Shown piece by piece: positions 19,824-30,235 of a stretch of DNA of 46,629 nt. The notes below the pieces were generated by a model that made no database searches, was not told the origin of the DNA, and worked only from the letters and a program-made list of their open reading frames with translations. Position 1 is the stretch's first letter. Every line of letters begins with the position of its first letter. Source of the stretch: Actinomycetota bacterium (lineage in GTDB: Bacteria > Actinomycetota > Actinomycetes > Nanopelagicales > Nanopelagicaceae); contig JAPLBJ010000004.1 in NCBI GenBank assembly GCA_026392845.1, positions 1 through 46,629 on the forward strand. The letters run 5' to 3'. The translations under genes were made by a program, and so were the position numbers.

Positions 19824-20896
19824 GCTAAAACCTTTGGTCGCCTTGAAAGCAAAATTGTAAACGTGGACATTGCAATTGCTAGGAGTATTGCAACCCAAAT
19901 CGGTGCAAATGCAGAAATGCTAACTGGGAATGCAATTGTTGCTGTCCAAAAATACATAATGATTGCCGTCTTGAGTTGAGAATTTCCAGCGCTCATGAGT
20001 CGGTGATGCAAGTGTTCTTTATCCGGTGCAAATGGAGACTTTCCTGCTTTGAGTCTACGCAAAATAGCAAGTACTAAATCTGCAAGCGGTATTGCAAGTA
20101 CTGCCAGTGGAAGAAGCAAGGGCAACAACGTTGGTCCAAGTTTTTCAGCAGAGATTGCATTGGGATCAACTTGCCCCGTCAGTGTTATTGATGCAGCAGC
20201 AAGCAGTAATCCCAATAACATCGAGCCAGAATCTCCCATAAAAATCTTTGCCGGATGGGCATTGTGAGGCAAGAAACCAACACAGACACCTATGAGAACT
20301 GCAGTAGTTAGTGATGGCGCGCCTGCTCGACTAAAGCCGTAGTCAACTGCCAATAAGTATGCAAAGGCAAAAAATGCAATACCTGCAATGGCAACTATGC
20401 CTGCTGCAAGTCCATCCATGCCATCAATAAAGTTCACGGCATTGATTGTGACTAGAACAATAAGAACAGTTACAAGTTGGCCAATACTCGCTGGCAAAGT
20501 AATAACGCCATTGATTGGAACCCACAAAATTTGGATTCCATAAATCAAGAGAATACCTGCAGCTAACGCTTGGCCAGCAAGTTTGGTCAGTGCATCTAAT
20601 TGGAAGCGGTCATCGGCCATACCTAGCAAGACAACAAATGTTGCAGCAAGGAAAATTCCTTGAGTTTCGTGACCAAACGATTTACCTACTAGTGGCAAAT
20701 TGTTCACGATGAGAAAAGTAAAAGTCATTGCTAGCCACATGGCTACTCCACCCCAGCGAGGGGTAGGCAAAGTATGAATATCTCTACTTCGAATGTCTGC
20801 TACTGCGCCAAAGCGAATCGCAAACTTACGAACAAATGGAGTAATCAAATAACACAGTGCTGCTGAGATCAGCAGTGTTATGAGATATTCACGCAT
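19820..20896 (-). CDS. wecA: Undecaprenyl-phosphate GlcNAc-1-phosphate transferase (WecA/TagO type)
   Basis: A 358-residue polytopic MraY-superfamily enzyme that loads a sugar-1-phosphate from a UDP-sugar onto undecaprenyl phosphate, starting cell-wall glycopolymer synthesis. Marks: TPRWGGVAMW at 45-54, GMADDRFQLD at 92-101 (Mg-binding aspartates), NFIDGMDGLA at 155-164, HPAKIFMGDSGS near 214-225 and HLHHRLM near 297, the His motif of WecA/TagO enzymes rather than MraY proper. It is the normal neighbour of atpI in Actinobacteria; its last four bases overlap atpI. Confidence 0.94.
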   Translation of the reverse strand: MREYLITLLISAALCYLITPFVRKFAIRFGAVADIRSRDIHTLPTPRWGGVAMWLAMTFTFLIVNNLPLVGKSFGHETQGIFLAATFVVLLGMADDRFQLDALTKLAGQALAAGILLIYGIQILWVPINGVITLPASIGQLVTVLIVLVTINAVNFIDGMDGLAAGIVAIAGIAFFAFAYLLAVDYGFSRAGAPSLTTAVLIGVCVGFLPHNAHPAKIFMGDSGSMLLGLLLAAASITLTGQVDPNAISAEKLGPTLLPLLLPLAVLAIPLADLVLAILRRLKAGKSPFAPDKEHLHHRLMSAGNSQLKTAIIMYFWTATIAFPVSISAFAPIWVAILLAIAMSTFTILLSRRPKVLA

Positions 20897-20902
20897 TGCT
20901 AA

Positions 20903-22171
20903 TTAGGCGGTATAGATAGGGAATCGCGCAGTAAGTGCGTGCACATCAGATTTGATTTCCTGTGCAGACTTCTCATTATCTCCGGTGCGAATTGCGCGAG
21001 CGATAAAGGATGCAATCATCTTCATCTCTTCAACACCCATACCTTGTGTTGTTGTCGCTGGACTACCGACACGAATACCACTTGTAACTGAAGGTGCTTC
21101 GGGATCAAATGGGATTGAATTCTTGTTGAGAACAATGCCTGCTGCGCCACAACGCTCATCAGCAACTTTTCCATTGATGCCTGTGCTACGAATATCGATA
21201 AGTGCTAAGTGAGTTTGTGTGCCACCAGATACTGCGCGCATACCTTCTTTTTCAAGTGCTGCGGCGAGTGATTGGGCATTCACAATTACATCCTTGGCAT
21301 ACTTTTGATAGGCCGGTTGCGCACACTCATTGATAGCAATCGCTTTACCTGCAACTGCAGACATGATTGGTCCACCTTGCATTCCTGGAAATACTGCTTT
21401 ATCAATTGCGGCTGCATGCTGTGCCTTTGCAAGAATCATTCCACCGCGTGGACCACGTAAGACTTTGTGAGTTGTAAAGGAGACAACATCTGCGTAAGGC
21501 ACAGGTGAAGGAATTGCTTTACCTGCAACTAAGCCGATGAAGTGAGCAGCATCAACCCACATGATTGCGCCAACTTCATCGCAAATTGAGCGAACTTTTT
21601 CGAAGTCAATCAAGCTTGGATAAGCAGTCGCGCCTGAACAAATCATCTTTGGCTTGTGCTTGATAGCTAGGTCGCGCAATTCGTCATAATCGATGAGCTC
21701 AGTATCTTGGCGAACTCCATATGAGACTGCGTTGAACCATTTACCTGAAAAATTTACTTTTGAACCATGAGTGAGATGACCACCATGTGGCAATGACATT
21801 GCAAGGATTGTGTCTCCTGGTTTTGTAAATGCTTGATAGATAGCAATATTCGCACTTGCTCCTGAATGAGGTTGCACATTTGCGTGCTCTGCACCAAATA
21901 ATTCTTTAGCTCGATCAATTGCCAAAATTTCAACTTTATCTACTTCTTCGCATCCGCCGTAGTAACGCTTACCTGGATACCCTTCGGCATATTTATTTGA
22001 AAGCGTTGAACCGAGTGCAGCAAGGACCGCACGGGAAGTGAAGTTCTCAGATGCAATCAATTGCAAGTTCTGTTGTTGACGTTTGAGCTCAGAGAGCACC
22101 ACTGCGGCAACATCGGGATCTTGCTTGCTAAGAAGATCGAAATCTGGGCCATAGAAAGTTTCAGAAGACAT
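20903..22171 (-). CDS. glyA: Serine hydroxymethyltransferase
   Basis: A 422-residue PLP enzyme converting serine and tetrahydrofolate to glycine and methylene-tetrahydrofolate. SENFTSRAVLAALGS, YPGKRYYGGCEEVD, HSGASANIA and the PLP-lysine segment SFTTHKVLRGPRGG are all present. The ATG at 22171 is preferred over a TTG six bases upstream because the family begins there; TATAAG ends eight bases before it. It sits between the YrdC-like gene (23-base gap) and wecA (six bases). No glycine-riboswitch fold is visible in that small gap. Confidence 0.96.
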   Translation of the reverse strand: MSSETFYGPDFDLLSKQDPDVAAVVLSELKRQQQNLQLIASENFTSRAVLAALGSTLSNKYAEGYPGKRYYGGCEEVDKVEILAIDRAKELFGAEHANVQPHSGASANIAIYQAFTKPGDTILAMSLPHGGHLTHGSKVNFSGKWFNAVSYGVRQDTELIDYDELRDLAIKHKPKMICSGATAYPSLIDFEKVRSICDEVGAIMWVDAAHFIGLVAGKAIPSPVPYADVVSFTTHKVLRGPRGGMILAKAQHAAAIDKAVFPGMQGGPIMSAVAGKAIAINECAQPAYQKYAKDVIVNAQSLAAALEKEGMRAVSGGTQTHLALIDIRSTGINGKVADERCGAAGIVLNKNSIPFDPEAPSVTSGIRVGSPATTTQGMGVEEMKMIASFIARAIRTGDNEKSAQEIKSDVHALTARFPIYTA

Positions 22172-22194
22172 GGTCAAACCTTATAGCCTGGTTA

Positions 22195-22842
22195 TCAAAG
22201 TTGCCTGGATACCTCGGGGGCTATGGCGTGTATCTCATCTAAGGAGATTGCTCCTTCGCGCACCATTGTGATTCCGCCATTGTCAGCCTCTAGAACTGTC
22301 GAGAGTGAACCCTTTTTCAGAAGGCCGGCATCAAACTTTGCTGCTAGCGCAGATTCCAAAACATGAATGTCAGAGATTCTTCTAATCGGTGCTTGCTTTG
22401 CAAATGCAGCACTAGCAATTGCTAGAGGCCCAGTCTCTTTGAGAACTTCGCGAATAAATTTTGATTTTGGTACTCGAAAACTCACTTGATCAAGTGCTCC
22501 TGCATCGCCTAAATCCCATGACAATCCAACTTGTGGACGAAGATTAAACGAGAGCATGCCGGGCCAAAATTTCTTCATGAGTGCCTGTGCACTTGGTGAG
22601 ATTTCACGCGCAACACCGCTAGTAGTTTTTGCATCAGCGATAAGTACTTGCGCAGCAATTCCTAAATCATCTCTGCGAAGAACATGCATTGCTCGAACTG
22701 CATCTGCTGTGAAAGCATCACATGCATACGCGTAATGATGCTCTAACGGAATTGCAATCAAGTATCCATCGCGAATTGCTTTCGCTGCAAGGCTCACATG
22801 CACCAGAAGTTCGCCAGACTTGAGATCAATATCTTGGGCCAT
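22195..22842 (-). CDS. YrdC-domain protein at the tsaC/sua5 locus, catalytic motifs degenerate
   Basis: A 215-residue protein in the place where Actinobacteria encode threonylcarbamoyl-AMP synthase (TsaC/Sua5, for t6A of tRNA). The fold is recognisable (GYLIAIPLEHHYAYACDAF at 26-44, FWPGMLSFNL at 92-101, SFRVPKSKF at 121-129). The usual motifs have changed: PTDTVYGLG is PLEHHYAYA, the K-x-R-x-x-x-K signature is LRRDDLGIAA, and the S-x-N of STSAN is ASAAFAKQ. Catalysis as TsaC is therefore doubtful, though a structural or regulatory role is possible. I chose the ATG at 22842 because GAGGAG lies just before it; it begins two bases after the prmC stop. Confidence 0.8.
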   Translation of the reverse strand: MAQDIDLKSGELLVHVSLAAKAIRDGYLIAIPLEHHYAYACDAFTADAVRAMHVLRRDDLGIAAQVLIADAKTTSGVAREISPSAQALMKKFWPGMLSFNLRPQVGLSWDLGDAGALDQVSFRVPKSKFIREVLKETGPLAIASAAFAKQAPIRRISDIHVLESALAAKFDAGLLKKGSLSTVLEADNGGITMVREGAISLDEIHAIAPEVSRQL

Positions 22843-22844
22843 CG

Positions 22845-23693
22845 CTATCTCCTCACCGCACTCGACCATCGTGGACGATCGTTGAGGTCGTGATGCAAAA
22901 CTACGTTCTCAAAATCTAGAGCTAGCTCTGCTTCAATAACAAGACCTTGCTCTTCGGTATGTTCAATAACAAGGACTCCCCCAGATTTCAAGAGTCGTGC
23001 CGCGGCTGCAATAAATTGTCTAGGAATTTCAATTCCAGTTGGGCCACCAAAGAGTGCAATATGAGGTTCAAAGCCTGCGACATCGCGAGGTAGTACTTGA
23101 TCATCAGGAATATATGGTGGATTAGCAATGACTAAATCACACTTCACGCCAATGAGAACTTCGGAAACATCGCCTTGAACAATTCGAACTTTCTCATCAA
23201 TTCTAGAAACATTGCGCTTTAGCCAGATGATTGCATCAGCACTTTTCTCAACTGCGATAACTCGTACATTCTCAGCCTCTGTAGCAATCGCAAGTGAGAG
23301 CGCACCTGAGCCAGCACCTAAATCAACAACGCTAACTATTGCCTCCATATTAGAAATATGTTGCAGCACTGCTTCAACCAATAGTTCACTTTCAGGCCGG
23401 GGTACTAACACACCTGGTCCCACTTCAATCTCTAGGTGACGAAATGGTGCTGTACCAGTGAGGTATTGCAAAGGCTCAAAGCCAATTCTTCGTTCTACTA
23501 AAGTTGCAAAGGTTTCCTCAATTGTTTGTTCGTCACCAATTGTTGCAAGAGTGCTTTCTAGGATTACAGGATTGTGTAAATCCATTCTTGATACCCCAAG
23601 ACAGTGTGCCAATAAGTGCTCTGCATCTACTTGTGAAATTCCAGATTCATCTAATTGACTCTTCGCCTGGCGCAATAACTCTTTGATATTCAT
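22845..23693 (-). CDS. prmC: Peptide chain release factor N5-glutamine methyltransferase
   Basis: A 282-residue SAM-dependent methyltransferase that methylates the Gln of the GGQ motif of release factors. N-terminal helical domain (residues 1-80), SAM-binding DLGAGSG at 124-130 and the catalytic NPPY at 191-194 are intact, with PRPESELLVE ahead of the SAM site. It directly follows prfA (five bases), whose product is its substrate. Confidence 0.96.
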   Translation of the reverse strand: MNIKELLRQAKSQLDESGISQVDAEHLLAHCLGVSRMDLHNPVILESTLATIGDEQTIEETFATLVERRIGFEPLQYLTGTAPFRHLEIEVGPGVLVPRPESELLVEAVLQHISNMEAIVSVVDLGAGSGALSLAIATEAENVRVIAVEKSADAIIWLKRNVSRIDEKVRIVQGDVSEVLIGVKCDLVIANPPYIPDDQVLPRDVAGFEPHIALFGGPTGIEIPRQFIAAAARLLKSGGVLVIEHTEEQGLVIEAELALDFENVVLHHDLNDRPRWSSAVRR

Positions 23694-23698
23694 GAGGG

Positions 23699-24781
23699 TT
23701 AGCTTGTAGATGCCAGACGCGCAGCCTTATCGGCATCTAAAAGGGCTTGGATTACATCATCGAGTTCGCCATTGAGAACAGAATCTAAGTTATTAGATTT
23801 GAAATTTACACGGTGATCACTCAAGCGGTTTTCTGGAAAGTTATATGTGCGAATTCGCTCACTTCGATCTACGGTGCGCACCTGGCTCTTGCGCTCTGCT
23901 GATGCAATTGCATCAGCCTTTTCTTGTGCATCGGCTAGTAGTCGTGCACGCAAAATACGGAGTGCTGATTCTTTGTTCTGTAATTGGCTCTTTTCATTCT
24001 GACAGGAAACAACAATTCCAGTGGGAACATGTGTAAGACGCACAGCTGAGTCCGTTGTATTTACGCTCTGTCCGCCAGGACCTGATGAGCGATACACATC
24101 TACTCGAACATCATTCATATTGAGATCCACATCGATTTCCTCTGCTTCAGGCAAAATCAAAACACCAGCAGCGGATGTGTGAATTCGACCTTGTGATTCT
24201 GTTTCAGGAACGCGTTGTACACGATGAACTCCGCCTTCAAATTTCAAACGTGCATACGGTGATTCACCAGGGGCAGCAATTCCTTTTGATTTGATAGCGA
24301 TTGAAATATCTTTATAGCCACCCATTTCACTTTCAGTAGCATCGATAACTTCTGTTTTCCAGCCATGTTTTTCTGCATAACGCAGATACATGCGCAACAA
24401 ATCTCCAGCGAAGAGTGCAGATTCATCTCCGCCAGCTCCAGCTTTTACTTCCAAAATAACATCACGATCATCGTTGGGATCACGAGGAAGAAGTAGTTCT
24501 TCTAATTTTGTTGCTGCAATGTCACACGCCTCTTCGAGAGCTGGAATTTCAGTTGCAAAATCTGCATCAACTTCGGCAAGTTCACGTGCAGCGACAAGGT
24601 CATCTTCGGCACTCTTCCATGCATGAAAGCCTGCAACCACTGGTCCGAGTTGGGCATAACGTCGTCCAAGTAATCGGGCCTTACCTTGATCATCATGAAT
24701 AGTGGGATCAGCCATCTTCAATTCAAGTTCTGCATATTCGCGCACCATTTCATGTGCAGATGCGAAACGATCATTTGTCAT
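23699..24781 (-). CDS. prfA: Peptide chain release factor 1
   Basis: A 360-residue class-I release factor that reads UAA and UAG. The hydrolysis motif GGQ is at 236-238 in [16 protein letters not shown]. The codon-recognition tripeptide is PET at 192-194, the PxT type of RF1 rather than the SPF of RF2. GGAAGGAG lies about nine bases before the ATG. It is relevant that this RF1 looks normal, because it would terminate at the in-frame TAA seen in atpD. A terminator-like hairpin separates it from rpmE, so it likely has its own promoter. Confidence 0.97.
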   Translation of the reverse strand: MTNDRFASAHEMVREYAELELKMADPTIHDDQGKARLLGRRYAQLGPVVAGFHAWKSAEDDLVAARELAEVDADFATEIPALEEACDIAATKLEELLLPRDPNDDRDVILEVKAGAGGDESALFAGDLLRMYLRYAEKHGWKTEVIDATESEMGGYKDISIAIKSKGIAAPGESPYARLKFEGGVHRVQRVPETESQGRIHTSAAGVLILPEAEEIDVDLNMNDVRVDVYRSSGPGGQSVNTTDSAVRLTHVPTGIVVSCQNEKSQLQNKESALRILRARLLADAQEKADAIASAERKSQVRTVDRSERIRTYNFPENRLSDHRVNFKSNNLDSVLNGELDDVIQALLDADKAARLASTS

Positions 24782-24828
24782 CTGGCTTCTCCTTCCTCAA
24801 ATAGATGTGACTACATACTTATAGAAAG

Positions 24829-24873
24829 CAAAAAACCGCAACCACCACCATTTCTGGTAGCGAAATTGCGGTC
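24829..24873 (-). terminator. Rho-independent terminator after rpmE
   Basis: On the minus strand the stem ACCGCAA/TTGCGGT (24866-24872 with 24835-24841) is followed by TTTTTT; the enclosed bases contain a second partial stem (TACCAG against TGGTGG). It lies 12 bases past the rpmE stop. Confidence 0.75.
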
Positions 24874-24883
24874 TTTAGGAAAG

Positions 24884-25093
24884 CTACTTCTTCTTACCGA
24901 AACGCTCTTCGAACTTAGCTACGCGTCCACCAGTATCGAGGATGCGCTGCTTGCCGGTGTAGAACGGGTGACATACAGAGCAGACTTCAACATAAATTGA
25001 TCCGCTTGCAACTGTTGAGCGAGTTACAAACTTTTCGCCACAACCACAGGTGACCTGTGTTTCTCTATATTCTGGATGAATATCTGCTTTCAT
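24884..25093 (-). CDS. rpmE: 50S ribosomal protein L31, zinc-binding type
   Basis: A 69-residue L31. Four cysteines in the zinc pattern are kept (C16, C18, C38, C41: TCGCGEK and VCSVCHPF), so it is the C+ form rather than the zinc-independent paralogue. [11 protein letters not shown] and [18 protein letters not shown] are canonical. The ATG at 25093 is preferred over a start 39 bases upstream because AAAGGG precedes it and the family begins MKADIHP. Confidence 0.96.
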   Translation of the reverse strand: MKADIHPEYRETQVTCGCGEKFVTRSTVASGSIYVEVCSVCHPFYTGKQRILDTGGRVAKFEERFGKKK

Positions 25094-25206
25094 TTTTTTC
25101 CCTTTCATATGCCTGGGTCGTCTTGCGAACAAGAACGTGAACCAGGCGCTTCGGTTACCCCCAAAGAGTAGGCGATAAGCCCCTCAACTGAGAAATCTGA
25201 GCGTGC

Positions 25207-26748
25207 TTATTCGTTACCTGGGCCCACTGTTGTCTTCTGGATTTGCATCAAGAATTCAACGTTGGACTTTGTTCCCTTCATCTTTTCAAGCAATAGTTCA
25301 AGTGCTTGCTGTGGTTCAAGTGCATGAAGAACGCGACGAAGTTTCCAAACAATGTTGAGCTCTTCTGTTCCCATAAGAATTTCTTCTTTACGAGTACCTG
25401 ATGCAACAACGTTGACGGCTGGGAATATTCGCTTATCTGCAAGACGACGATCAAGGATGAGCTCCATATTTCCAGTTCCCTTGAACTCTTCGAAGATAAC
25501 TTCATCCATACGTGATCCTGTATCAACAAGTGCTGTTGCAAGAATGGTGAGTGAGCCACCATCTTCAATATTACGTGCAGCACCAAAGAACTTCTTTGGT
25601 GGATAGAGAGCAGCTGAATCAACACCACCTGAAAGAATTCGACCTGATGCAGGGGCTGCAATGTTGTATGCACGACCAAGGCGCGTAATTGAATCGAGGA
25701 GCACAACTACATCGTGCCCAAGTTCAACAAGACGCTTTGCGCGCTCAATTGCAAGTTCTGCAACAGTGGTGTGATCATCGGCTGGACGATCAAATGTTGA
25801 GGCAATTACTTCACCCTTTACAGAGCGTTGCATATCTGTAACTTCTTCTGGTCTCTCATCGACTAGAACAACCATCAAGTGACACTCTGGATTATTTGTT
25901 GTAATCGCATTGGCAATAGCTTGCAAAACCATTGTCTTACCAGCCTTAGGTGGTGAAACAATAAGTCCGCGCTGACCTTTACCGATTGGAGAAATAAGGT
26001 CAATAACACGAGTTGTCAAAATATTTGGCTCTGTCTCAAGACGCAAACGCTCTTGTGGGTAGAGAGGAACTAGCTTCGAAAATTCAACGCGATTGCGTGA
26101 CTCTTCAGGAGTTGCTCCATTGACTGTCTCTAAAGTAATGAGTGCGTTGAACTTCTCTTTGCGCTCACCTTCACGTGGTTGGCGAACTTGTCCCGTCACT
26201 ACATCGCCTTTACGTAATCCGTTACGGCGAACCTGCTGCAATGAAACATAAACATCGTTTGGACCAGGTAGATATCCAGCTGTACGAATAAATGCATAGC
26301 TCTCAAGAATGTCGAGCAATCCGCCTACTGGTACTAAGACATCATCTTCTGAAATAACTGGCTCGCGCTCTTCGCGTGACCCACGGTCGCGATTGCGATC
26401 ACGATTACGGTCGCGTCCACGATCTCTGCCGCGGTCACGATCACGGCGAGAACTTGAATCGCTCTCATTATCGCCATCCTCGTCATCGCTTTCAGGTGCT
26501 GAATTCTTAGATGGTGTTTCTTTCTTACGATTATTGCGCGCTTCGCGGCGTGCTTCGCGTTCTGCTTTAGCTGCTTCGCGATTCTTTGCTTGAAGATCGC
26601 TGATTGCTTCTACAAGTCCCTCTTTTTTCATTTTCGCGGCACCATCGATACCAAGTTGGGCAGCTACTGCCTTCAACTTAGGAAGTGTCATCGCGGAAAG
26701 CTCTGGACTATTAGAACGTACTGCTTCTGTTTCGGTCATTAGTTTCAT
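25207..26748 (-). CDS. rho: Transcription termination factor Rho
   Basis: About 513 residues, an RNA-dependent hexameric helicase. Domains in order: Rho_N ([13 protein letters not shown]), a low-complexity Arg/Asp-rich insert ([16 protein letters not shown]) typical of actinobacterial Rho, the cold-shock RNA-binding domain ([28 protein letters not shown]), and the RecA-like ATPase with Walker A (SPPKAGKTM) and Walker B ([17 protein letters not shown]). The start is uncertain: ATG at 26748 and at 26739 are both possible and neither has a clear Shine-Dalgarno. It stands alone between rpmE and thrB with gaps above 110 bases on both sides. Confidence 0.96.
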   Translation of the reverse strand: MKLMTETEAVRSNSPELSAMTLPKLKAVAAQLGIDGAAKMKKEGLVEAISDLQAKNREAAKAEREARREARNNRKKETPSKNSAPESDDEDGDNESDSSSRRDRDRGRDRGRDRNRDRNRDRGSREEREPVISEDDVLVPVGGLLDILESYAFIRTAGYLPGPNDVYVSLQQVRRNGLRKGDVVTGQVRQPREGERKEKFNALITLETVNGATPEESRNRVEFSKLVPLYPQERLRLETEPNILTTRVIDLISPIGKGQRGLIVSPPKAGKTMVLQAIANAITTNNPECHLMVVLVDERPEEVTDMQRSVKGEVIASTFDRPADDHTTVAELAIERAKRLVELGHDVVVLLDSITRLGRAYNIAAPASGRILSGGVDSAALYPPKKFFGAARNIEDGGSLTILATALVDTGSRMDEVIFEEFKGTGNMELILDRRLADKRIFPAVNVVASGTRKEEILMGTEELNIVWKLRRVLHALEPQQALELLLEKMKGTKSNVEFLMQIQKTTVGPGNE

Positions 26749-26807
26749 TTCATGATTGGCTTGGTTTCCTAAAGGAAAACTCAAGTGATTGGATTGTGTT
26801 GCTGTAT

Positions 26808-26853
26808 TTATCTGAAATCTTTATTGAGCCCTAAGAAGAGGCCGATCAGATAA
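26808..26853 (-). promoter_or_regulatory. Inverted repeat in the rho leader
   Basis: TTATCTGA (26808-26815) and TCAGATAA (26846-26853) are perfect inverted copies 30 bases apart, enclosing GCC...GGC complementarity. They lie in the roughly 140-base gap upstream of rho, where rho genes of other bacteria are autoregulated. A regulatory hairpin is possible; the function is inferred only from position. Confidence 0.3.
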
Positions 26854-26889
26854 GGCAAAGGTTAGCACCCGTAAATGCGCATGGGCAAG

Positions 26890-27822
26890 TTAGGCGGTAA
26901 TTACGCTCGCTCCAGCTCGGGATATAGAAAGAGGAGTTACGACAAACTTCTCTCCTGCAGCACGTTCCATTTCAGCGATATCACTTGCTCCGCCAGTATG
27001 AAGAACGAGCACGGTTGGACCCGCACCTGAGATAAATGCTGGCACACCTGCGCTACGAAGTTTGCTCATCAAAGTAAATGAGGCTGGCATGAGATCTTGT
27101 CGATATTGCTGATGTAAGAAATCCTGTGTAGCTGTAAATAGTAGGTCTGGTCGTTGTGTAAGTGCGTGAACCATCAGCGCACTGTGTGCAGAGTTTGCAA
27201 CAGCATCGCTATGAGGAATTACTTCAGGAAGGTGCTTTCGTGCCTTAGAAGTCGAGACTGCCGATGTTGGGATAAATGCAACTGCGCCAATGCGAGCATC
27301 AACTTCCATGTTTATTGAGAGTGCAACTTTCTTACCGTGTTGCATCTCTTGCCAAGCAATTGTTGCCCCGCCATATATTGCCGCTGCAACATTATCGGGA
27401 TGTCCTTCCATCTCTGTTGCAAGATTGAGCAAAGCATCATTACTCATCTGTTGGTTGCCGCCCAAGACAAGTGAGCGAGCAAGAGTGAGGCCACCGACTA
27501 TGGCACTGGCTGAAGATCCAAGTCCGCGACCATGAGGAATAACATTGAGTGCGCGCACTGCAATTCCTCGAGGCTTGCCACCAAGATATTCAAAACCTTT
27601 ATACATTGCTTTGACCAATAAATTTTTATCACTACGTGGAAGTTCTGCTGCGCCTTCACCTGAAATATCAATATCGAGTGCAACATCATCGAGAATCTGT
27701 GCAACATAACGATCGTGCATTCCCAGTGCTAATCCAAAGCAATCAAATCCTGGACCTAAGTTTGCACTTGTTGCAGGCACTTGCACCTGAACAGGTTGGG
27801 CTCTATATGTTGGCTTTGCCAT
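26890..27822 (-). CDS. thrB: Homoserine kinase
   Basis: A 310-residue GHMP-family kinase phosphorylating homoserine on the way to threonine. VPATSANLGPGFDCFGLAL at the N-terminus, the ATP-binding PHGRGLGSSASAIVGG and the C-terminal ISGAGPTVLVL glycine motif are intact. The ATG at 27822 begins two bases after the thrC stop, so the Cys-rich upstream extension in frame is not part of the protein. Confidence 0.96.
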   Translation of the reverse strand: MAKPTYRAQPVQVQVPATSANLGPGFDCFGLALGMHDRYVAQILDDVALDIDISGEGAAELPRSDKNLLVKAMYKGFEYLGGKPRGIAVRALNVIPHGRGLGSSASAIVGGLTLARSLVLGGNQQMSNDALLNLATEMEGHPDNVAAAIYGGATIAWQEMQHGKKVALSINMEVDARIGAVAFIPTSAVSTSKARKHLPEVIPHSDAVANSAHSALMVHALTQRPDLLFTATQDFLHQQYRQDLMPASFTLMSKLRSAGVPAFISGAGPTVLVLHTGGASDIAEMERAAGEKFVVTPLSISRAGASVITA

Positions 27823-27824
27823 TG

Positions 27825-28910
27825 TTATGCCAATCCCAATGCTTTCGCAGCAACTGCAGCTTTCACAGGAATGATCTTTGGCTTTGCAGCACTTTCTAGT
27901 GCCCAAGAAATATCTTTTAATCCATGTCCTGTGACAGTGACAACGATGCGCTTTCCTTGTGGCAACTTGCCAGCTTTTTTGTATTTGATAAGTCCCGCAA
28001 TTCCAGCAGCACTCGATGGCTCGACAAATACACCTTCTTTTCCTGCAACAAGGCGATATGCACTCAAAATTTCTTTATCTGTTACTGAATCGATGAGGCC
28101 ACCAGATGAATCACGTGCATCGATTGCTTGTTGCCATGATGCAGGATTACCGATTCGAATTGCAGTTGCAATCGTGTCAGGATTTTTTACAATTTTTCCT
28201 TTTACAATCGGCGCAGAACCAGCAGCTTGAAAGCCCCACATCTGTGGCAACTGGCGAGCAAGTCCATCTTTGCGATATTCCTTATATCCGCGCCAATAAG
28301 CAGTGATATTTCCTGCATTGCCCACTGGCAACACATGCAGATCTGGTGCATCACCCAAGAAATCTACAACTTCAAATGCACCAGTCTTCTGCCCATCAAT
28401 TCGATAAGGATTGAGAGAGTTCACTAGTGCGACTGGGTAATTTTCAGAAAGTTCTTTTGCCAAAGTAAGGCAATCATCAAAGTTGCCGTTGACCTGCAAA
28501 ATTGTTGCACCATGAATTACGGCCTGTGCCAATTTACCCATAGCAATTTTGCCAGCAGGAATAAGAACAGCAGGAACCATGCCAGCTTTTGTTGCATAGG
28601 CCGCAGCACTCGCTGATGTGTTTCCTGTTGAGGCACAGATGACAGCTTTCGCACCATCTTCTGCAGCCTTAGAAATAGCCATCGTCATTCCGCGATCTTT
28701 GAATGAGCCAGTTGGATTTGTACCTTCATACTTCAACCAGATTTCGTTGCCAAGCATTTCAGATAAGTGCTGAGCAAGAATAAGAGGAGTTCCACCTTCA
28801 CGAAGTGTGATTACTGGAGTTTTAGCACTTACTGGCAAGCGATGGCGATATTCCTCAATAACTCCGCGCCATTGATGAGTGCCTTTTCTATTCCCGAATA
28901 GAGATTTCAT
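27825..28910 (-). CDS. thrC: Threonine synthase
   Basis: A 361-residue PLP enzyme converting O-phosphohomoserine to threonine. [13 protein letters not shown], the PLP-lysine in [25 protein letters not shown] and [16 protein letters not shown] mark the short actinobacterial form without the N-terminal extension of the yeast/E. coli type. Its ATG overlaps the hom stop by one base (TAATG), coupling the two genes. Confidence 0.96.
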   Translation of the reverse strand: MKSLFGNRKGTHQWRGVIEEYRHRLPVSAKTPVITLREGGTPLILAQHLSEMLGNEIWLKYEGTNPTGSFKDRGMTMAISKAAEDGAKAVICASTGNTSASAAAYATKAGMVPAVLIPAGKIAMGKLAQAVIHGATILQVNGNFDDCLTLAKELSENYPVALVNSLNPYRIDGQKTGAFEVVDFLGDAPDLHVLPVGNAGNITAYWRGYKEYRKDGLARQLPQMWGFQAAGSAPIVKGKIVKNPDTIATAIRIGNPASWQQAIDARDSSGGLIDSVTDKEILSAYRLVAGKEGVFVEPSSAAGIAGLIKYKKAGKLPQGKRIVVTVTGHGLKDISWALESAAKPKIIPVKAAVAAKALGLA

Positions 28911-30202
28911 TAGGACGACGCTCCTTCAACTCGGATAACACTTTCAACTTTGCGCACAATTTCAAGTGCAGATAAATCTTTCACAAGCTCTCCTAGTGCT
29001 TTTTCAGAGGCAGCGTGTGTCACAACAACAAGTTCGGCATCATTTCCGGCTCCACCTTGGCGCACTGTTTGAATTGAAACACCTTGCGCTGCAAATGCTT
29101 GTGCAATCGTTGCTAGTACGCCTGGTTTATCTGCAACCTGAAGACGAATCATCAATTTTGTGCGGGCTGCACTAAATGGTGCTATTTCGCGATCTGCATA
29201 GTCACTTTCGCGGTGTCCAATTGAATCATCAGCAATATGTCGTGCAACTGCGACAACATCGCCAAGTACCGCACTCGCTGTTGGGCCACCACCTGCGCCG
29301 CGACCGTAGAACATGAGTTGTCCCGCAGATTCAGCCTCTAGATAAACGGCATTGTATGCATCGCGAACTGATGCAAGGGGATGGCTACTTGGAAGCATCA
29401 CAGGGTGAACGCGCACGGAAATTTCATCTTCAGGTGTGAGCTCGCCAATTACCAATAGCTTTATTACATGGTCCATTGACTTAGCGAGTGCGACATCTTC
29501 TGCTGAAATCTTTGTAATACCTTCGCGGTAGACCTCATCGACAGTTACGCGAGTATGAAATGCAAGACCTGCCAAGATTGCAGCTTTTGCAGCAGCATCA
29601 AAGCCTTCAATATCTGCAGTTGGATCCGCTTCTGCATAACCAAGCTCTTGGGCTTGCGCTAATGCCTCATTAAAAGCTAGTCCCTGTTCGTGCATTTTTG
29701 TCAGAATAAAGTTTGTAGTTCCATTGACGATACCCATGATGCGTGTGATGTAGTCACCAGCTAAAGATTCGCGCATAGGGCGAATAATTGGAATCGCACC
29801 AGCAACAGCTGCTTCGTAATAAAGATCTACTCCTGCTTTATCAGCTGCTGCATAGAGATCGGCTCCATGTGTTGCAAGCAAACTCTTATTCGCAGTTACT
29901 ACAGATTTACCATTACTGATTGCTTGCAAAATTAGTTCTCGTGCAGGTTCAATTCCACCCATCACTTCAATGACAATATCGATTGCTGGGTCATTGACGA
30001 TTGAAAGTGGATCAGTTGTAAACAGTGATGCATCAATTCCAATGCGCGATCCACCACTGCGTACAGCAATCTTCTTGAGTTCAAGAGGCGCACTAGAGCG
30101 TGTGGAGAGTTCAGGAATATCCGAGAGCAAAAGACGCGCAACTTCAGCACCAACTGTGCCGCAACCGAGCATGCCGATTGTGATTTTTTTGATTGCGCTC
30201 AT
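28910..30202 (-). CDS. hom: Homoserine dehydrogenase
   Basis: A 430-residue NAD(P)-dependent enzyme reducing aspartate semialdehyde to homoserine. Rossmann motif [16 protein letters not shown] at the start, the substrate-binding block [15 protein letters not shown] and [19 protein letters not shown] are conserved. A C-terminal ACT domain ([25 protein letters not shown]) suggests feedback control by threonine. It lies 33 bases after lysA and heads hom-thrC-thrB. Confidence 0.97.
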   Translation of the reverse strand: MSAIKKITIGMLGCGTVGAEVARLLLSDIPELSTRSSAPLELKKIAVRSGGSRIGIDASLFTTDPLSIVNDPAIDIVIEVMGGIEPARELILQAISNGKSVVTANKSLLATHGADLYAAADKAGVDLYYEAAVAGAIPIIRPMRESLAGDYITRIMGIVNGTTNFILTKMHEQGLAFNEALAQAQELGYAEADPTADIEGFDAAAKAAILAGLAFHTRVTVDEVYREGITKISAEDVALAKSMDHVIKLLVIGELTPEDEISVRVHPVMLPSSHPLASVRDAYNAVYLEAESAGQLMFYGRGAGGGPTASAVLGDVVAVARHIADDSIGHRESDYADREIAPFSAARTKLMIRLQVADKPGVLATIAQAFAAQGVSIQTVRQGGAGNDAELVVVTHAASEKALGELVKDLSALEIVRKVESVIRVEGASS

Positions 30203-30235
30203 GGGGTGATTCTTTCACACCTGGTGCATTCGGCG

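Noticed and set aside
22172-22194. Glycine riboswitch before glyA
   Set aside because: The gap is only 23 bases, too short.
26380-26460. Short repeats resembling a CRISPR-like array
   Set aside because: They are codons for the Arg/Asp-rich insert of Rho, without spacers of constant length and without cas genes.
27823-27906. Cys-rich N-terminal extension of ThrB
   Set aside because: It lies within the thrC coding region in another frame; the homoserine kinase family begins at the ATG at 27822.
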